From: UBA3937 sp050951585
Lineage (GTDB): Bacteria > Bacillota > Peptococcia > DRI-13 > DTU073
Length of the DNA: 64,000 bases
Reading direction: 5' to 3'
Assembly (NCBI GenBank): GCA_050951585.1
Contig: JBMNJI010000005.1
Span: 100,165-164,164, forward strand
Position 1 is the stretch's first letter. Each line of letters starts with the position of its first letter. Shown piece by piece: positions 60,454 through 64,000 of the stretch. Made by a program: the position numbers and the translations under genes. Below the pieces are notes generated by a model. It was not told the DNA's origin, made no database searches, and saw nothing but the letters and a program-made list of their open reading frames with translations.

Positions 60454-61890
60454 GTGACAATTGGGGAAGAAATCTATGATCTCGCCATCATCGGCGGCGG
60501 TCCGGGAGGTTATGTTGCGGCGATCAGAGCCGCCCAACTGGGATCCAGGGTTGTTCTTGTGGAAAAAGATGTGTTAGGGGGTACTTGTTTGAACAGGGGC
60601 TGTATCCCTACGAAGACATTATTGAAAAGTGTGAAGGCCTTCAAGGACTTAAAAAAGCTCAAAGAGCTGGCGATTACGGGAATAGATCTGTCGGGTGCGC
60701 AGATCGACTTAGGCAAGTTGCAACAGCGTAAAAGCCGGATCGTTAAACGCCTGACCACCGGAGTAGCCGGTCTTCTTAAAGCGCGCGGCGTTGAGGTTGT
60801 CCCCGGAGAGGCCGTAATGGATGAAGAGCCCGGTTTAATTAAGGTGCGGACGGCAAAGGATGGGCAAGGGCAGGAAAGTGAGCAAGGGCAAAGAAATATT
60901 CGGGCTCGCCACGTCATCATTGCCACAGGCTCAAAACCCAGGCTGATCCCGCTTCCGGGGATTGATTCTCCTAGTGTTTTGACCAGTGATGAGATTCTTT
61001 CTTTGGAGAGCGTTCCTTCTACCCTGGTGATTTTGGGAGGGGGCGTGATCGGGCTGGAATTTGCCCTGATTTTCCGTGAATTGGGCGCTGATGTGACGAT
61101 TGTGGAGATGGAGGAAAGGCTGCTGCCGGCCTTTGACGAGGAGATTGCGGCCGAAGCCGGGCGGATGCTGAAAAGCAGTGGCATCACCTTGCACCTGGGA
61201 GCACGGGCGCAAGAGATTAGGGAAGATACCCTTATTTTTGAAAAAGACGGAGAAAGAAAAGAAATAAAAGGGGAGAAAATACTGGTGGCCGTCGGTCGCG
61301 CTCCTGTCTACGAGGGAATTGATGTGCAGAAGCTGGGGCTGAAGACCGAAAGAGGGGCGCTGGTGACGGATGAGTTTTTGCGGACAAGCCAGCCGGCCAT
61401 TTATGCCATCGGCGACGTGAACGGAAAATATATGCTGGCCCATAAAGCTTCGGCAGAAGGATTGACGGCCGTGGAAAACATTCTCGGTACGCCGCGCCAA
61501 ATGGATTATGGGGTCATTCCTCAGTGTATTTATTCATCACCCGAAATTGCCTGTGTTGGCCTATCGGAAAAACAGGCGCGGGAGAAATACGGGGAAGATG
61601 CATTGAAAGTTACCAGGTTTCCGCTGTCGGCCAATGGCAAAGCCCAGGTGGAAGGGGAGACACGCGGGTTTGTGAAGGTGATCGCCGAGCAAAAAACCGG
61701 CAAAATATTGGGGGTGCATCTTTTTTGCCATAATGCTACGGAATTGATTGCCGAAGCGGTTACAGCGATTCGCCTTGGGGCAAGAGCGGAGGATCTGGCG
61801 CAGTGCATCCATCCTCATCCCACCATGTCGGAAGCAGTACAAGAAGCGTATTTTGCCGCAGAAAAAGAAGCTCTCCACTTTATGCCATGA
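60454..61890 (+). CDS. lpdA: Dihydrolipoyl dehydrogenase
   Basis: Flavin disulfide reductase that reoxidises dihydrolipoyl groups of 2-oxoacid dehydrogenase or glycine cleavage complexes. 478 residues: FAD motif LAIIGGGPGGYVAAIRA, redox disulfide GGTCLNRGCIPTK, NAD motif LVILGGGVIGLEFALIF, second FAD motif AIYAIGDVNGKYMLAHKA and the C-terminal catalytic His-Glu in CIHPHPTMSEAVQEA. GTG 60454 has better spacing from AAGGGG than GTG 60442. No lipoyl-enzyme genes are adjacent. Confidence 0.94.
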   Translation: MTIGEEIYDLAIIGGGPGGYVAAIRAAQLGSRVVLVEKDVLGGTCLNRGCIPTKTLLKSVKAFKDLKKLKELAITGIDLSGAQIDLGKLQQRKSRIVKRLTTGVAGLLKARGVEVVPGEAVMDEEPGLIKVRTAKDGQGQESEQGQRNIRARHVIIATGSKPRLIPLPGIDSPSVLTSDEILSLESVPSTLVILGGGVIGLEFALIFRELGADVTIVEMEERLLPAFDEEIAAEAGRMLKSSGITLHLGARAQEIREDTLIFEKDGERKEIKGEKILVAVGRAPVYEGIDVQKLGLKTERGALVTDEFLRTSQPAIYAIGDVNGKYMLAHKASAEGLTAVENILGTPRQMDYGVIPQCIYSSPEIACVGLSEKQAREKYGEDALKVTRFPLSANGKAQVEGETRGFVKVIAEQKTGKILGVHLFCHNATELIAEAVTAIRLGARAEDLAQCIHPHPTMSEAVQEAYFAAEKEALHFMP

Positions 61891-61892
61891 AG

Positions 61893-61903
61893 TGTGGTAT
61901 AAT
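61893..61903 (+). promoter_or_regulatory. Extended -10 promoter before CPBP gene
   Basis: TGTGGTATAAT (-10 at 61898-61903), the same 11-mer as at 3944, 85 bp before the gene start. No good -35. Confidence 0.5.
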
Positions 61904-61987
61904 AGAAGGGAAAATATAGAGAATATAGCAAATATAAAGGAAAAATAGCAATTTGACAGAGAAAAACCTGGTTAAGTGGGTGATTAG

Positions 61988-62722
61988 ATGGAATTGGAGA
62001 ACAAATTAATTAATCCACGCTGGTCAATATGTGATGCTTTAGCTGTTTTAGCCACAGCTTATCTTATTAAGTGGCTGTCTACTCTTTCTCCAATAAAAGG
62101 CTGGCTAACGCAAATCGGCACTTTGATTTGCCCGGCCACTCCAACGCTGGGCTATAATTTAATTGTTAGTTTCATCATTTTGGGTATTGTTTATCTCATA
62201 ATCGGAGTATTACTTAAGTATCGGTACCATCTTTCCTGGAGTGGGGTAGGATTTAGCAAAGGGAAAAATGACCCTTGGCTCATGCTGATTACTGCAATCA
62301 CGGAGACTTTTTTGCTGTTTGTCCTGATCATGGCTGTTGACATCATCGTGGTGCACCTTCTATCTATTAAGGCAGAGCCCCAGGCGTCTACGGAAGTAGT
62401 TACTACCGTGTATACCTGGTGGGGATGGGTACTGAGTTTTGTGCATCTTGTTGTGGTAGCGCCGTTGAGTGAGGAATTATTCTTTCGCGGTTTTCTTTTC
62501 CCGGCGATTGGGAAGCTAGTGGGGAAGATGATCCCGGCGGCGATTCTTACCAGTGTAATATTTGGTTTGTTTCACTGTGATCTAGTAAGATTTTTGCCTT
62601 TAACGGTCGGTGCGTTTTGGTTTAACTATCTGTATATTCGGACGGGGTCGATCTATTCATCGATGATTGCTCATGGGGTGTGGAACTTCCTGATGCTCGT
62701 GATGGTATTTGTGTTTGACTAA
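61988..62722 (+). CDS. CPBP-family intramembrane protease-like protein
   Basis: 244-residue membrane protein with about six to seven hydrophobic helices. The CPBP/Abi motifs are present: motif 1 SEELFFRGFL (EExxxR), motif 2 FGLFHC (with FxxxH) and motif 3 HGVWN. Family members include Rce1-like CAAX proteases and bacteriocin-immunity proteins; a metal-independent glutamic protease mechanism is known for Rce1. Substrate unknown. ATG 61988 with only a weak GGGTGA site. Confidence 0.85.
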   Translation: MELENKLINPRWSICDALAVLATAYLIKWLSTLSPIKGWLTQIGTLICPATPTLGYNLIVSFIILGIVYLIIGVLLKYRYHLSWSGVGFSKGKNDPWLMLITAITETFLLFVLIMAVDIIVVHLLSIKAEPQASTEVVTTVYTWWGWVLSFVHLVVVAPLSEELFFRGFLFPAIGKLVGKMIPAAILTSVIFGLFHCDLVRFLPLTVGAFWFNYLYIRTGSIYSSMIAHGVWNFLMLVMVFVFD

Positions 62723-62777
62723 TAGCATTGCGGGTTGGTCTCATGTGGCAAAAAATTATTAGGGAGGAAGAGTATTT

Positions 62778-63554
62778 TTGCGAAAGAAAAACATATTTCT
62801 ATTATTAGGAATATTGGCAACAACCGTAAGCTTGACAGCCTTTTCTTCCTTTTATTCTGCCGGCATAGGGCAAGCGGTGTCTGCGGCGGAAACAGTGTCC
62901 GGCTCCTACGACCTGGTTATTAAGTATGCGCAGATTATGGATGGCACCGGAGAAAAGGCCGTATATCGCGGGGATATTGCCATTAAAGACGGAAAAATTG
63001 TAAAAGTAGGTTATGTTGCGGAGAATGAATTAGCCGGGCCGAAAAGAGTATCCGTTTTTGATGCCGGCGGGCTTACGGTGATGCCTTTCCCGGTTTCTAT
63101 TAATCGGGGAGATCAGCTTGTGGAACATCTTTTTGCCACAAGTTATCCTCGTTATCCCGCACATTATCTGTATTTTCAGGATGGGGACTATGCCGGGCTG
63201 AATCTTCTGCAGGTGGCCAGGCAAAAAGGAGAAAAGCCGGAACAGACCTTCAAAGCTCTTTGTGTTCAGTTGCCGGAAAACACCAAGGTCTACCTGTTGC
63301 CAGTTGCCTCGGATGAGCAGAAGGGTGGAAAGGATAGTTATTCCGTAGAAGAGCTGGTTGCTGTTTATACCGGGGAATTAGCGGCGGCGCTGGGAAGGAA
63401 GGATGCGGGGACGATTGAGGCAGGCCGTAATGCTGATTTGTATTTTTTCATTACACATCATTATGATGAGCAATCCTTACGGGAGTTATTATACAATGGG
63501 GAGTTTCCCGCGCTGGCGCTAAGCTGTAAGCAGGGGGAATTAACGCGGGAATAG
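62778..63554 (+). CDS. Secreted amidohydrolase-like protein lacking the catalytic barrel
   Basis: 258 residues with a signal peptide (cleavage near AVSAAE, ~37). The N-terminal beta-sandwich of amidohydrolases is present (LVIKYAQIMDGTGEKAVY, GDIAIKDGKIVKVG, FDAGGLTVMPFPV), and so is the C-terminal return strand (GTIEAGRNADLYFF). The HxH metal site and most of the ~300-residue barrel between them are absent; the segment after VMPFPVS has no His/Asp metal ligands. Related D-aminoacylase-type enzymes are about twice as long. Probably non-catalytic. TTG start after GGGAGGAAG. Confidence 0.75.
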   Translation: MRKKNIFLLLGILATTVSLTAFSSFYSAGIGQAVSAAETVSGSYDLVIKYAQIMDGTGEKAVYRGDIAIKDGKIVKVGYVAENELAGPKRVSVFDAGGLTVMPFPVSINRGDQLVEHLFATSYPRYPAHYLYFQDGDYAGLNLLQVARQKGEKPEQTFKALCVQLPENTKVYLLPVASDEQKGGKDSYSVEELVAVYTGELAAALGRKDAGTIEAGRNADLYFFITHHYDEQSLRELLYNGEFPALALSCKQGELTRE

Positions 63555-63630
63555 ACGGGCAATTCGATAGAAGCGAATAGAGGCGCAAGACATAGACGAT
63601 TATGGCGGTTATCTGGATTGGAAAGAAAGG

Positions 63631-64000
63631 ATGGCGAGGCGTTTGGAAAATTTTATTCCGGAGATTCACGGAAGATTAAGAAAACATATGGTGAGAGTTC
63701 CGGAGGTCATTCATCGGGTGGGTGGTATCCGGATTTTTGGGAAGTTGATTAGATCATTATTATTCAGTACTGATGTGGCGATCATTAGGAACTGTAATGC
63801 CGATGCGGTCATTGCTGTTTATCCTTTTACTCCCCAGCCGATTATCACCCAGTCAATCATCAATAGTTCGGCGGTACCGGTATTTTGCGGGGTCGGCGGG
63901 GGGACGACAACCGGAAATCGGGTTGTGAATCTGGCAATGGATGCGGAGCATCAGGGCGCTTTTGGGGTAGTGGTTAACGCTCCCACCAGTAATTTGGTGG
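63631..64000 (+). CDS. TIM-barrel hydrolase-like conserved protein, N-terminal part
   Basis: Open frame from ATG 63631 to the right edge (123 codons, no stop). It reads HMVRVPEVIHRVGGIRIFGK, LFSTDVAIIRNCNADAVIAV, YPFTPQPIITQSII, VFCGVGGGTTTGNRVVNLA and GAFGVVVNAPTSN. This matches a conserved Firmicute family with a TIM-barrel-like (nucleotide or phosphate loop GGGTTTG) pattern often annotated as hydrolase; true activity is unknown. The ribosome site GAAAGAAAGG is very close to the ATG, so TTG 63643 is an alternative start. Confidence 0.8.
   Translation, partial: MARRLENFIPEIHGRLRKHMVRVPEVIHRVGGIRIFGKLIRSLLFSTDVAIIRNCNADAVIAVYPFTPQPIITQSIINSSAVPVFCGVGGGTTTGNRVVNLAMDAEHQGAFGVVVNAPTSNLV

Overview
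The window comes from an anaerobic, spore-forming Firmicute, most likely a clostridial or Peptococcaceae-type lineage. Evidence: an alpha/beta-type small acid-soluble spore protein, MecA, PcrA, GatCAB, the short HisG plus HisZ pair, the tryptophan-sensing RNA-binding protein TRAP (MtrB), clostridial-style ferredoxin and iron-sulfur flavoproteins, strong GGAGG ribosome sites and frequent GTG/TTG starts. Genus cannot be fixed from the sequence alone.

Layout. 1-5.8 kb: secreted and membrane proteins, a GH18 cell-wall hydrolase, ferredoxin, MecA and a UgtP-type glycosyltransferase. 5.8-12.9 kb: aromatic operon (DAHP synthase, TyrA, AroA, AroE, AroC, AroB) behind a leader with an intrinsic terminator. 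13.0-14.7 kb: a secreted protein ending in a HicA-like toxin domain, and a zinc-ribbon membrane protein. 14.7-19.5 kb: Rrf2 regulator divergent from a sulfur cluster (frameshifted metY, metA, nifS, iscU), then tRNA-Pro. 19.7-27.7 kb: secreted low-complexity, CAP and Fn3-like proteins, a PyrK-like iron-sulfur protein with a flavoprotein partner, a spore protein and a YtoI-type CBS regulator. 27.7-32.9 kb: dnaE, coaD, mtrB and a TrpR-like YerC protein. 33.0-37.5 kb: an AT-rich accessory island with a decayed restriction-modification locus, a transposase remnant, an M23-like protein and a lipoprotein. 37.6-43.9 kb: histidine operon hisZ-G-D-B-A-F-IE, without hisH. 43.9-51.3 kb: three consecutive large secreted paralogues with a common N-terminal module and different C-termini. 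51.7-64 kb: pcrA-ligA, gatCAB, a 286-nt fold-back element, lpdA, a CPBP protease, a stripped amidohydrolase and a gene running off the right edge.

The most unusual content is the secreted multidomain family. Three paralogues (43969, 46750, 48602) and a more distant fourth protein (13084) have a signal peptide, a shared or similar helical, glycine-rich pre-toxin-like region, and swapped C-termini: HicA-like, HGGN-type kinase-like, or repeated coiled-coil modules. No immunity genes are recognisable beside them. This architecture resembles polymorphic toxins or effectors, but that role is inferred. The second unusual item is the intergenic element at 60054-60339, whose two halves fold back on each other through several nested complementary segments.
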